Of a DNA stretch of 64,000 nt, positions 8,059 through 15,981 are shown piece after piece; position 1 is the first letter of the stretch; the number at the start of each line of letters is the position of its first letter. Source of the DNA: Bacteroidota bacterium. GTDB taxonomy: Bacteria > Bacteroidota > Bacteroidia > Chitinophagales > Chitinophagaceae. The notes below the pieces were generated by a model, which was given only the letters and a program-made list of their open reading frames with translations, was not told where the DNA came from and did no database searches. Position numbers and translations under genes: made by a program. The DNA lies in assembly GCA_020161535.1 (NCBI GenBank), contig JAIUNW010000004.1, positions 1-64,000 of the forward strand, written 5' to 3'.

Positions 8059-9087
8059 ATGACTACGCTAATGAATTTATTGGTAATCAGGATCTCCGTG
8101 GGGCTAGCAGAAATCATCATTTTTCAAGTTGGAGCCATCGTGCTCGGTTTTGCCCTAAGCCTGTTTATTACCTCCCGTCGCAATACCCGCCTGCAATTGC
8201 AGCAGGGTGAAGAAGGCGTTTCCAGTCAGGAAGCCGATGAGTGGAAACTCAAATATTTCAACGATACCGAAGATCTCGAAAAGAAGATAGCCCGGCTGCA
8301 GCATGAGCTGAAACTGGCGCGCGAAAATGAGCAGTTCCTGGCCTTGGAGATCGATTCGGTGCGTGCTGAGCGACAGGAGTTACTAGATGCGCAGGCAGAA
8401 GCGCTGACGGCTGTGCCGATAGCGGGCAGACCCGCGGGCGATTACCTCGAACAATTGCAGGAAGCGCAGAACAATATGCTCCAGCACAACCAGCGTATGC
8501 AGCAGTTGTTGGGGCAGATTGAAAGCATGAAGGCGGTGGAGCAGAAGCACGCTGAATTAATGCAGTCGAATGAATTGCTGACCCGTCAAATGGGTGATAT
8601 GCGCATCCAGTTGCTGGAGAAAGACAATGAAATCCGCAACCTGCGCCAGCAGGGTCGGCTGGCTTCCGAAATGCAAACCCGTTTGGAAAGGGTGTATGGC
8701 GATTACAATGAATTGCTCGACAAAATGCAGAAGCTGGAATCGCATGTGGCCAGCAACCAGAAAGAGGGTAGTTCTTATGCTGAGTTGCAGGATTCTTATT
8801 TTAAAGTGACCAAGGAACTCGATGATTTCAAAATGAAATATTTGTCGTTGCTCGACGAAAGCCAGCGCAACGCACGCAAATTGGCCGAGCTCGAAGACGA
8901 TCACCGCGAAGCAAATTTCCAGCGTTCACAACTGCAGAAAAAAGTTACTTATCTCGAAGAACTGAATCGCGATTTGCAGGAAGTGGCCGAGCAACACAAT
9001 AAGTTGCACACGCAAATGCGCCGGCTTTCGGAGATTGAGCAATTGCTCTCGAAGGCGGGACAGTTGGGGGAATCAAGACAAGCCTGA
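8059..9087 (+). CDS. Membrane-anchored coiled-coil protein, unknown function
   Basis: 342 residues. One N-terminal membrane segment (about residues 8-34) is followed by a basic RRNTR and then an almost continuous, highly charged coiled coil rich in Gln, Glu and Leu to about residue 335. No catalytic domain is visible. The architecture (one anchor plus a long cytoplasmic or periplasmic rod) suits a structural or scaffolding protein, perhaps of the cell envelope or division apparatus, but this is inference. It follows pyrH by 124 nt and ends directly at repeat copy C and a terminator. Confidence 0.7.
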   Translation: MTTLMNLLVIRISVGLAEIIIFQVGAIVLGFALSLFITSRRNTRLQLQQGEEGVSSQEADEWKLKYFNDTEDLEKKIARLQHELKLARENEQFLALEIDSVRAERQELLDAQAEALTAVPIAGRPAGDYLEQLQEAQNNMLQHNQRMQQLLGQIESMKAVEQKHAELMQSNELLTRQMGDMRIQLLEKDNEIRNLRQQGRLASEMQTRLERVYGDYNELLDKMQKLESHVASNQKEGSSYAELQDSYFKVTKELDDFKMKYLSLLDESQRNARKLAELEDDHREANFQRSQLQKKVTYLEELNRDLQEVAEQHNKLHTQMRRLSEIEQLLSKAGQLGESRQA

Positions 9088-9089
9088 TG

Positions 9090-9127
9090 TTTAAGGTTTA
9101 AGGTTTAATGTTTAAGGTTGCTGCCGC
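9090..9127 (+). repeat. Dispersed 3'-flank repeat, copy C
   Basis: Four TTTAAGG-type units then TTGCTGCCGC, starting 2 nt after the stop codon of the coiled-coil gene. It is nearly identical to copy A read on the other strand and is followed by ATGATAGGGC and a terminator hairpin as at copy B. Confidence 0.7.
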
Positions 9128-9152
9128 TGGTGTAGTAAACGGAATGATAGGG

Positions 9153-9187
9153 CGACTTGCAGATGATGCAAGTCGTTGCTTTTTTTA
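9153..9187 (+). terminator. Intrinsic terminator behind the coiled-coil gene
   Basis: A perfect 9-bp stem CGACTTGCA/TGCAAGTCG (9153-9161 with 9167-9175), 5-nt loop, then TTGC and seven T residues. Its left arm is homologous to the hairpin at 4589-4613. Confidence 0.85.
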
Positions 9188-9267
9188 GCAAGTCTTGCTT
9201 GTTTTACTGTTACGTTAGTTTTTGTTTTAACAGGTCGGTTTTGGTTTTAATGTCTCTCCTTGTTTTA

Positions 9268-9312
9268 GTGTCATGTCACTGCTGGTTTTCGTGTCATGTC
9301 ACTGCTGGTTTT
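9268..9312 (+). repeat. Two perfect 22-nt direct repeats, 23-nt period
   Basis: The 22-nt unit beginning GTGTCATGTCACTG occurs at 9268-9289 and again at 9291-9312. The surrounding 9190-9330 stretch is unusually G/T-rich with many GGTTTTA blocks. It lies between the terminator and the pdxH promoter; no gene is seen here. Confidence 0.8.
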
Positions 9313-9378
9313 AACGCGTTATTTTTTGGTTTACTATTTTATCGCGTGGAAACGGATTTGATGGGTAGTGCCGAATCG

Positions 9379-9411
9379 TTGATAGCAATGCAACCAAACC
9401 CGTTAACTTTG
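9379..9411 (+). promoter_or_regulatory. Promoter for pdxH
   Basis: TTG at 9379-9381, 22-nt spacer, TAACTTTG at 9404-9411, a perfect TAnnTTTG. The predicted transcript starts about 8-10 nt before the ATG at 9427. Confidence 0.65.
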
Positions 9412-9426
9412 CGGAAATTTCGAGCC

Positions 9427-10071
9427 ATGTCATCCAGTATTGCCGATATTAGAAATGAGTACAGCCAGAAAACCTTTGGCGAGAAAGAAGCGGCTGCCAA
9501 TGCCATCGATCAATTTGGTGTCTGGTGGCAGGAAGCGATCAACAGCGAGATTTATGAAGTGAATGCCATGACCCTCGCTACGGCTTCGGCCGAAGGCGTA
9601 CCCTCGGCGCGCATCGTGTTGTTGAAAGACTACGATAAAAACGGCTTTGTTTTTTACAGCAACTATGAAAGTTTCAAAGGCCGGCAATTACTGGAAAACC
9701 CGCGCGCCTGTTTGGTTTTTTTCTGGAAGGAACTCGAACGCCAGGTGCGCATCACCGGCCTGGTGGAAAAAGTAACCCCGGCCGAAAGCGATGATTATTT
9801 TAACAGCCGACCTGAAGGCAGCCGCATCGGCGCCTGGGCCTCGCCGCAAAGCCAGGTCATCCCCGGTAGGGAAATGTTAGAGGAAAAAGTGAAATCATTG
9901 TCCGCCGAGTTCAACACCCGGCCGATTCCGCGCCCACCCCACTGGGGCGGCTTCCGGGTAAAGCCCGCCATCGTCGAATTTTGGCAGGGTCGCGCCAGTC
10001 GCCTGCACGATCGCCTGCAATATAGCCTTACAGAAAATGGTGAATGGAAAATCGAAAGGCTGGCACCTTGA
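9427..10071 (+). CDS. pdxH: Pyridoxamine/pyridoxine 5'-phosphate oxidase
   Basis: 214 residues from ATG 9427; the frame stays open upstream to about 9157, but that part is low-complexity and lies upstream of the promoter. The enzyme oxidises PNP or PMP to pyridoxal 5'-phosphate using FMN and oxygen, as a cytoplasmic dimer. Seen: the FMN-binding segment RIVLLKDYDKNGFVFYSNYES at about residues 59-79, the WKELERQVRITG stretch, SRIGAWASPQSQ, and the C-terminal signature PPHWGGFRVKP with EFWQGRASRLHDR. Full length, no anomalies. Single-gene unit by promoter and flanking context. Confidence 0.96.
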   Translation: MSSSIADIRNEYSQKTFGEKEAAANAIDQFGVWWQEAINSEIYEVNAMTLATASAEGVPSARIVLLKDYDKNGFVFYSNYESFKGRQLLENPRACLVFFWKELERQVRITGLVEKVTPAESDDYFNSRPEGSRIGAWASPQSQVIPGREMLEEKVKSLSAEFNTRPIPRPPHWGGFRVKPAIVEFWQGRASRLHDRLQYSLTENGEWKIERLAP

Positions 10072-10304
10072 GAATGGATGCGAGAAGAGAACAAGCAATT
10101 TGAAGCAGCTTTAGTGCCTATTGACGATATCGAAGTTCGCCAACCTAAGGCTTTGTATATAATGCAGTAATCTGGCGCATAGGCACATGCTAGAAGGCAA
10201 GCATACGCGCCCTTTGTTGAACAAGTTGTATATACCGCTTCTGCAGGGGCTCATCTATAAAACTTTTGGGAATAAAGGTCAACCAATAGAGGAGAGGTAA
10301 AATG
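10072..10304. other. Intergenic stretch with a possible gene remnant
   Basis: Between pdxH and the tRNA there is no convincing gene. A 30-codon frame with ATG at 10078 and stop at 10168-10170 (product starting MREENKQFEAALVPIDD) has protein-like composition and could be a short peptide or a leftover of a lost gene, but nothing supports its expression. Confidence 0.3.
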
Positions 10305-10343
10305 AAAGCGGGAAAACCAACTGCTAAGTCAATTTTCCCGCTT
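10305..10343 (-). terminator. Intrinsic terminator of the tRNA gene
   Basis: An 11-bp stem (10306-10316 with 10333-10343) immediately downstream of the tRNA on the minus strand, followed by a T-rich stretch on that strand. Confidence 0.75.
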
Positions 10344-10346
10344 CTG

Positions 10347-10420
10347 TGGGCCCTGCCGGGATCGAACCAGCGACCCGCTGATTATGAGTCAGCTGCTCTA
10401 ACCGACTGAGCTAAGGGCCC
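10347..10420 (-). tRNA. tRNA with CAU anticodon (likely tRNA-Ile2, possibly elongator tRNA-Met)
   Basis: On the minus strand a full cloverleaf is readable: acceptor GGGCCCT with its partner AGGGCCC, D arm with AGCTCAGTCGGTTAGAGC, anticodon arm GCTGA-CTCATAA-TCAGC (anticodon CAT), and T arm GCTGG-TTCGATC-CCGGC. It is 74 nt including discriminator A; CCA is not encoded. Elongator Met and the Ile2 species, whose C34 is converted to lysidine by TilS, share this anticodon. The G/C-only acceptor and the GGGTCGCTGG segment resemble bacterial Ile2 more than Met, so Ile2 is favoured. It is not an initiator type by its acceptor end, which is fully paired. Confidence 0.93.
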
Positions 10421-10442
10421 GTGCCAAAGGCACATTGGAGCG

Positions 10443-10473
10443 CAAAAATAGGGAAAACAACGCTTGCAGCAAA
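10443..10473 (-). promoter_or_regulatory. Promoter for the CAU tRNA
   Basis: On the minus strand TTTG (10470-10473), 19-nt spacer, TATTTTTG (10443-10450) match the Bacteroidota promoter. It lies 22 nt before the 5' end of the tRNA. Confidence 0.65.
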
Positions 10474-10517
10474 TAGGCAGATAGGTACAATCATGCTACA
10501 CTACGCCCGAATTAATC

Positions 10518-10547
10518 TTGATAATGATTTGATAATCTGTAACTTTA
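10518..10547 (+). promoter_or_regulatory. Promoter for the PUL sigma factor gene
   Basis: TTG at 10518-10520, 19-nt spacer, TAACTTTA at 10540-10547 (one change from TAnnTTTG). The sigma start codon is at 10570 with an AAGGGG-type ribosome-binding sequence at 10559-10564. Confidence 0.5.
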
Positions 10548-10569
10548 GTTCAGACTAGAAGGGGTGCTC

Positions 10570-11160
10570 ATGATTGCTGAAGCCAGAATAGTGTTTTTGA
10601 AAGATCGGTTGACCCGTTACAACGATCAAGCGGCGTATAAAGAGTTGTTTACAGCTTTTTACCCCCGGCTCATGCCCCTCGCGGTGAGTATCATTAAGTC
10701 GCGCCAATCGGCCGAAGAAATCGTTTCCGACGTATTTATTAATATCTGGCAAAAGCGCTCCCGCCTCGAACACATCAGCAACCTCAAATTGTATCTCTAC
10801 ACGGCCACCCGCAATACCGCCCTCAATTATAGAGAAAGAGAAAACCCGACACAAACCATCGACCTGGCAGAATTGCCCGTTGAATTGGGCATGCTGCCGA
10901 TGAATCCCGAAGGGCTGCTGATCACCGCCGAAATGAAGAAAATGATCCATGAAGCGGTGAACCAATTGCCCAACCGCTGCCGGCTGATTTTTAAACTGGT
11001 TAAGGAGGATGAACTCAAATACCGCGAAGTGGCAGAGCTATTGAAGATCTCCGTTAAAACCGTAGAAGCCCAAATGACCATCGCCCTCAGACGCATTGGC
11101 GAGGCGGTTCGGTTCGACCAGCAGCGCAGCATCCCGCCACCCTTGAAAAATAAATTTTAA
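10570..11160 (+). CDS. ECF RNA polymerase sigma factor, FecI-like (Bacteroidota sigma-70 family)
   Basis: 196 residues from ATG 10570; a GTG two codons upstream is possible. Region 2 is seen at about residues 22-90 (YKELFTAFYPRLMPLA, AEEIVSDVFINIWQKR) and region 4 at about 130-182 (INQLP-like VNQLPNRCRLIFKLVKEDELKYREVAELLKISVKTVEAQM). It is followed after 60 nt by a FecR anti-sigma gene and then SusC with an N-terminal signalling domain, so it should direct transcription of the glycan locus when the outer-membrane transporter signals substrate. Function by family is firm; the target promoter is not identified. Confidence 0.92.
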   Translation: MIAEARIVFLKDRLTRYNDQAAYKELFTAFYPRLMPLAVSIIKSRQSAEEIVSDVFINIWQKRSRLEHISNLKLYLYTATRNTALNYRERENPTQTIDLAELPVELGMLPMNPEGLLITAEMKKMIHEAVNQLPNRCRLIFKLVKEDELKYREVAELLKISVKTVEAQMTIALRRIGEAVRFDQQRSIPPPLKNKF

Positions 11161-11220
11161 CATTTCTTAGGGGTATCGGGTATTTTTTCCTGTCTATATG
11201 GTCTACAACCTTGGTGAACC

Positions 11221-12360
11221 ATGCAGGACCGCTTATGGGAATTATTGTCTAAAAAACTTGCTGGCGAGGCCACCCGGCCCGAGCTGGATGAGTTGCAGCA
11301 GTTGTTGCGGCAATCCCCCGACCTGCATTATCCGCTACAAACCATTACCGATCTCTGGTTCCAGCAGTCACCACAAGCCGAAGATGCCGAAGCTGCTTTT
11401 GGTCGTCATTTACAAAGAATGGACAAAATGGGATTGTCGTTGCCATCGGCCGCCGAACCAATGGCCGAAGAACCAACCATTGACAACGAGCCTATAGTGG
11501 AAGAACCAACCGTTCGTCGGCGCCCGCATTTCCGAACAGCCCTGGTCCTGACCTTACTGGGGGTTACACTGGCGGGGATCTGGTGGCTGGCACAACCATC
11601 GGTGCGCAACCATCAACTGGCCGACCATACGCAACCCGCTGTACAAAGTGAGATATCTACCCGCGATGGCTCGCGCTCTAAAGTGCTCTTGCCCGATGGC
11701 AGCCAGGTTTGGCTCAACAGTGGTTCAAAGATTACCTATGGCAAGGATTTCAACACGACCCTTCGGGAAGTGCACCTGACCGGGGAAGCATTTTTTGATG
11801 TGGTGAAAGACACAGCGCACCCCTTCGTGATCCATGCCCGCAACATAGATATCAGGGTGGTAGGAACGGCCTTTAATGTGCGCTCTTACCCGGAAGATAA
11901 AACGGTAGAAACCAGCCTGATCAGGGGCATTATTGAAGTGAATGTTCACAATCGCCCGAAAGAAAAATTCATTCTAAAACCCAGTGAAAAACTCGTGGTA
12001 GCCGCCGATGATTCGCTGCGGTTGCCCACCCGCCAGCAGGGCCAGCCGAAAATGCTGGTTGACGGTGAGCCGAAACTGGTATTGGGCAATATTCATTACC
12101 AACCGGTCGACAGCCTGGTGGTGGAAACCTCCTGGTTGGAAAACAAGCTGAGTTTTATGGATGAATCCTTCCGCGACCTCGCCTATCGCATGGAACGTTG
12201 GTATGGCGTAAAAATTAAGTTCGACAACCAGCGGCTGGAAAAAATCAGGTTCACCGGCACGTTTGAGCATGAAACCCTGCAGCAGGCCCTGCGTGCCCTG
12301 ACCATAACGGCCAGTTTTAATTACCGGATCAGCGAGAATGAGGTGACGATTTACCGATAA
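11221..12360 (+). CDS. FecR-family anti-sigma factor
   Basis: 379 residues. The N-terminal ~100 residues are cytoplasmic and should hold the ECF sigma. One membrane segment is at about residues 104-124 (TALVLTLLGVTLAGIWWL). The periplasmic FecR domain follows: STRDGSRSKVLLPDGSQVWLNSGSKITY at about 143-170, TGEAFFDV, HARNIDIRVVGTAFNVRSY, and a DUF4974-type C-terminal domain (LSFMDESFRDLAYRMERWYGVKIKF). It passes the signal from the STN domain of the SusC protein to the sigma factor. Gene order sigma-FecR-SusC-SusD is the standard arrangement for such loci. Confidence 0.93.
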   Translation: MQDRLWELLSKKLAGEATRPELDELQQLLRQSPDLHYPLQTITDLWFQQSPQAEDAEAAFGRHLQRMDKMGLSLPSAAEPMAEEPTIDNEPIVEEPTVRRRPHFRTALVLTLLGVTLAGIWWLAQPSVRNHQLADHTQPAVQSEISTRDGSRSKVLLPDGSQVWLNSGSKITYGKDFNTTLREVHLTGEAFFDVVKDTAHPFVIHARNIDIRVVGTAFNVRSYPEDKTVETSLIRGIIEVNVHNRPKEKFILKPSEKLVVAADDSLRLPTRQQGQPKMLVDGEPKLVLGNIHYQPVDSLVVETSWLENKLSFMDESFRDLAYRMERWYGVKIKFDNQRLEKIRFTGTFEHETLQQALRALTITASFNYRISENEVTIYR

Positions 12361-12453
12361 CCACCAGGCATTACAGATACCACTATAGCAAACAGACCTA
12401 ACGACAAAACATATATAAAAATGAAATTCGACAGCACCTGACAAAAACAAAAA

Positions 12454-12477
12454 CGGGAAATGCGCTAACATTTCCCG
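12454..12477 (-). terminator. Hairpin between fecR and susC (terminator-like on the minus strand)
   Basis: A perfect 9-bp stem CGGGAAATG/CATTTCCCG with loop CGCTAA. On the minus strand it is followed by TTTTTGTTTTT and so has terminator form in that direction, although no minus-strand gene ends here. On the plus strand it lies in the 5' leader of susC about 47 nt before its ATG, where it could stabilise the transporter mRNA or block antisense transcription. Confidence 0.5.
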
Positions 12478-12523
12478 CCCGAAAAACAGATGGACCGTTT
12501 TCGTAACTCTAATTGCTCAAAAT

Positions 12524-15500
12524 ATGAAAAAAACTTCACTTGGTGGAGCCATCCGGCTGCACCACGGATGGTTAAAGTTTGCCAGAATCATGAAACTGAC
12601 TGCGCTCTGTTTACTGGTAGCTTGCCTTCAGGTTTCCGCCGGGGTCTATTCCCAAACCCGGATCAGCCTTAAACTTGACAATGTCAACCTGAAAAAGGCA
12701 TTCACCAGCATCGAAAAAAAATCTAGCTATCGTTTTCTCTACAACCTCGCCTTGGTAAGTGAAAACGCCCATGTTGAATTGAATGCCGTGAATGAGGAAG
12801 TGACCACCATTCTCGATCGCATCCTGAACAACACAACGCTTAGCTATGAAGTGCTCGACAACTACTTAGTTGTTATCAAGAAAAAAGGCGTAGAAGCGCC
12901 TGACCCAATCAAAGTGTCGGGACGCATCACAGATACTGCCGGGAATGCCTTACCAGGTGCTTCGGTTAAAGTTAAAGGGATGTCGATCGGCACTTCAGCC
13001 GATGCCCAGGGTAATTTTGAAATCACCGTTCCCGACAATGCCGTACTGGTTATTTCCAGCATCGGCTACGATGACATGGAAGTAGCTGTAGCCGGCCGCA
13101 CCAGCGTAACGGCCCAACTTCGTCCCTCTACCAAAGTGCAGGACGAAGTGGTAGTAATCGGCTATGGTACTGCTAACAAACGCGACCTCACCGGTTCAGT
13201 AGCCAAAGTAAAAGGCGACCAGATCGCTTCGCAACCCAATACCAACCCCCTGGCTTCGCTGCAAGCCAAAGTAGCAGGTCTGTCGATTGTAAACAATGCC
13301 GAGCCGGGTTCTACCCCTGATGTGCGGATTCGCGGTACCATCAGTATCGGTACGGTTAAACCCGTTTACATTGTCGATGGCATTTTCGCCGACAATATGG
13401 ATTTCGTCAACCCCAATGAAATTGAAAGCGTAGAAGTGTTGAAAGATCCTTCTTCGTTGGCGGTATTTGGGGTGAAGGGTGCGGCTGGTGCCATCATAGT
13501 TACTACCAAAAAAGCCAAATCTGGTACCACCAATGTTTCCTTCAGCACAACCTATGGGTCGAAACAATTGGTGGACAAGATCAAGCTGGCCGACGGCAAT
13601 CAGTTTCGCCAATTGATTACTGCCGAAGCCAACAACCGGATTGCAGATGATCCTACAGCGACCACCTTATTGAATTTCGTAAATGATATTGGTGTAACCG
13701 GTATGAGTGCTTTCACCGGCAATACCGACTGGATTGATGCAGTAACCCGCAACGCCCGCTTCAGTACCACCAACCTCGCCGTAGATGGTGGCAATGATCG
13801 CAACCGGTTTCATATGGGCCTGGGGTATACCTACGACGAAGGCCTGGTGAAACATGTTCGTTACGATCGTTTTTCGCTTAACATAAACGATGAATACAAG
13901 ATCAACAAAACATTCAAGGTTGGATTCAATTTCGTAGGCACCAAAGAACGCCTGCCTTACGAAAGCAGCGCTTTGGAACAGGCACGCAGAACCCTGCCCA
14001 TTGTTTCCTCTCAACCAAAAAGTTTCTATACCAAGAACCCTTATGGTGTTGATTCAGGCAATTACAATATCTATTCTAATGTGCCCATCATCCAGAACTC
14101 GGAAACCAATCCCCTGGCTTCACTTGAAGCCAACTGGAACAAGTTGATCGATGATCGCTATCGCATGGTGGGTAGTGCCTTTGTGGATATCAACCTTACT
14201 AAAGACCTGAATTTCCGTAGCACTTGGTATGCGGATATGAGCTGGCGCGACAAACGTGTGTACACACCGCTGTACAATTTGTATGACCCAACCAAAGCGA
14301 CCAATGAACAGGTTATTCCAAAAAACCAGTTGACAGCCGTACAGGAAAACTTGTTGAATACAAAAACATTCCAGCAGGATTATATCGCCACGTATAAAAA
14401 ACGTTTCGGCGACCATAGCATTACGGCTACAGCCGGCGCCACCACTTATTATTCGGAGTTTTCAGAAGTGGCCGGTACGGTGAGTCAGTCAGCTGCAGGT
14501 GTTAACATCATTCCTGATAACAAACGTTTTTGGTATTTAAATACTGGTTTTGGTGATAAGAAAAGTATAATTCCAACCACCCAAAACGTGTATACCACTG
14601 TTTCAGGTCTTGCCCGTGTATTGTACAATTACCAAAATAAATATTACTTGAACGGAAGCTTCCGTCGCGATTATGCTTCGCAGATCAACCAGGATTATAG
14701 TAAAAAAGGGCAGAATTTTTGGGCAGTTGGTGCTGCCTGGGAAATCTCCCGGGAAAACTTCATGCAGAACCAAGACGTTGTCGACTTCCTGAAATTGAAA
14801 GCTTCGCATGGTGTGCTGGGTAACTTTAACCCCTTGGGCAAAGCCTATCCCGCTTACCCCACGGTATCAACAACTGCTTCAGCCGTATTCGGAAGCTCTT
14901 TGGTGCCGGTGTATACGCCTGACTACCTCTATGATCCAAACCTGCATTGGGAAACAGTTGCTTCTACCGAGATTGGCGTTGAAGCTGCATTCCTTAATAA
15001 TCGCCTGACTTTCGAAGCCGACTATTACTACAAGAAAACAAAAGACCTCTTGGTAATGCTCCGCCCTTCAGGTATCCTGCCCACTTTGACCAATGCCGGT
15101 TCTATTGAAAACAAAGGTCTTGAGTTCACCGCAAACTATACACACCCGGTTAGCAAAGACCTGACACTGATGATCGGCGGTAACCTCACTACATACAAGA
15201 ACAAGATCCTGGAAATGGAGTATCCGCTGAACACCACTATTTCGTCGAGTGAACAAACTGCCAGCCAGGCAGAAGCCGGCCAGCCAATTGGTTATTTCTA
15301 CGGCCTGGTAGTGGAAGGTATTTATCAGTCTTATGCCGACATCCTGAAATCGCCTGTTAGTAAGATCAACGGTGGTGGTGCCAAACCTGGCGACCTGAAA
15401 TACAAAGACCTGAATGGTGATAATGTAGTAGATGAAAAAGACCGCAAGAACATTGGTAACCCAACGCCTGATTTTACCTATGGTATTAACGTGGGCGCCA

Positions 15501-15961
15501 ACTACAAACGGTTCTCGCTGGGTATTGACCTGGCCGGAAGCTATGGTGGTGAGATCTATCGTGTATGGGGTACTTCAGAACAAAAGAACTCATTGTATAA
15601 CTACCCTGCTTATTATACCGAAGGATGGACTGCCGCTGGTACCAGCAACTGGGTGCCGATTGTAAACCAGTTTCACCTGATCAACCGCGCTCCCAGTACC
15701 TATGGTATTGAAGATGGTAGCTATTTCCGTGTTAGAAACCTGAACCTGGCATACAATTTCGGTCGCATAGGTCGCACTTTCAAAAGCCTAAAAATTTACG
15801 GCAACGTGCAGAACCTGAAAACATGGAAACACAACATGGGTTATTCGCCTGAATTCGCCGGTAGTAAAGAATCGGCTGCGACTTTCTTTGGCGTTGACTA
15901 TGGTAATGCTGCCAGTGCACTGCCACGTATTTGGACCATTGGTATTAACGCGAATTTTTAA
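12524..15961 (+). CDS. SusC/RagA-family TonB-dependent outer-membrane transporter with STN signalling domain
   Basis: 1145 residues. A long signal peptide (cleavage near residue 40, ...ACLQVSAGVYSQ) is followed by an STN domain (about 50-120, RISLKLDNVNLKKAFTSIEKKSSYRFLYN), a carboxypeptidase-regulatory-like domain (about 128-205), the plug (YGTANKRDLTGSVAKVKGDQI at about 215-235, DVRIRGT and PVYIVDG further on), and a beta-barrel to the C-terminal NANF. The STN domain is the one that contacts FecR, matching the upstream sigma/anti-sigma pair. With SusD it imports oligosaccharides across the outer membrane using TonB energy. Start ATG 12524 gives the typical MKKTS...GWLKFARIMKLTA leader. Confidence 0.96.
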   Translation: MKKTSLGGAIRLHHGWLKFARIMKLTALCLLVACLQVSAGVYSQTRISLKLDNVNLKKAFTSIEKKSSYRFLYNLALVSENAHVELNAVNEEVTTILDRILNNTTLSYEVLDNYLVVIKKKGVEAPDPIKVSGRITDTAGNALPGASVKVKGMSIGTSADAQGNFEITVPDNAVLVISSIGYDDMEVAVAGRTSVTAQLRPSTKVQDEVVVIGYGTANKRDLTGSVAKVKGDQIASQPNTNPLASLQAKVAGLSIVNNAEPGSTPDVRIRGTISIGTVKPVYIVDGIFADNMDFVNPNEIESVEVLKDPSSLAVFGVKGAAGAIIVTTKKAKSGTTNVSFSTTYGSKQLVDKIKLADGNQFRQLITAEANNRIADDPTATTLLNFVNDIGVTGMSAFTGNTDWIDAVTRNARFSTTNLAVDGGNDRNRFHMGLGYTYDEGLVKHVRYDRFSLNINDEYKINKTFKVGFNFVGTKERLPYESSALEQARRTLPIVSSQPKSFYTKNPYGVDSGNYNIYSNVPIIQNSETNPLASLEANWNKLIDDRYRMVGSAFVDINLTKDLNFRSTWYADMSWRDKRVYTPLYNLYDPTKATNEQVIPKNQLTAVQENLLNTKTFQQDYIATYKKRFGDHSITATAGATTYYSEFSEVAGTVSQSAAGVNIIPDNKRFWYLNTGFGDKKSIIPTTQNVYTTVSGLARVLYNYQNKYYLNGSFRRDYASQINQDYSKKGQNFWAVGAAWEISRENFMQNQDVVDFLKLKASHGVLGNFNPLGKAYPAYPTVSTTASAVFGSSLVPVYTPDYLYDPNLHWETVASTEIGVEAAFLNNRLTFEADYYYKKTKDLLVMLRPSGILPTLTNAGSIENKGLEFTANYTHPVSKDLTLMIGGNLTTYKNKILEMEYPLNTTISSSEQTASQAEAGQPIGYFYGLVVEGIYQSYADILKSPVSKINGGGAKPGDLKYKDLNGDNVVDEKDRKNIGNPTPDFTYGINVGANYKRFSLGIDLAGSYGGEIYRVWGTSEQKNSLYNYPAYYTEGWTAAGTSNWVPIVNQFHLINRAPSTYGIEDGSYFRVRNLNLAYNFGRIGRTFKSLKIYGNVQNLKTWKHNMGYSPEFAGSKESAATFFGVDYGNAASALPRIWTIGINANF

Positions 15962-15981
15962 TCCATTAAACAAATTGTCTC

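Noticed and set aside
9157..9426. An N-terminal extension of pdxH
   Set aside because: The extension lies upstream of a good promoter, covers a terminator and the 22-nt repeats, and encodes Phe/Leu/Cys-rich sequence unlike the family.
10347..10420. The tRNA as an integration site for the downstream PUL
   Set aside because: No integrase, no duplicated tRNA 3' end and no composition break were seen on either side.
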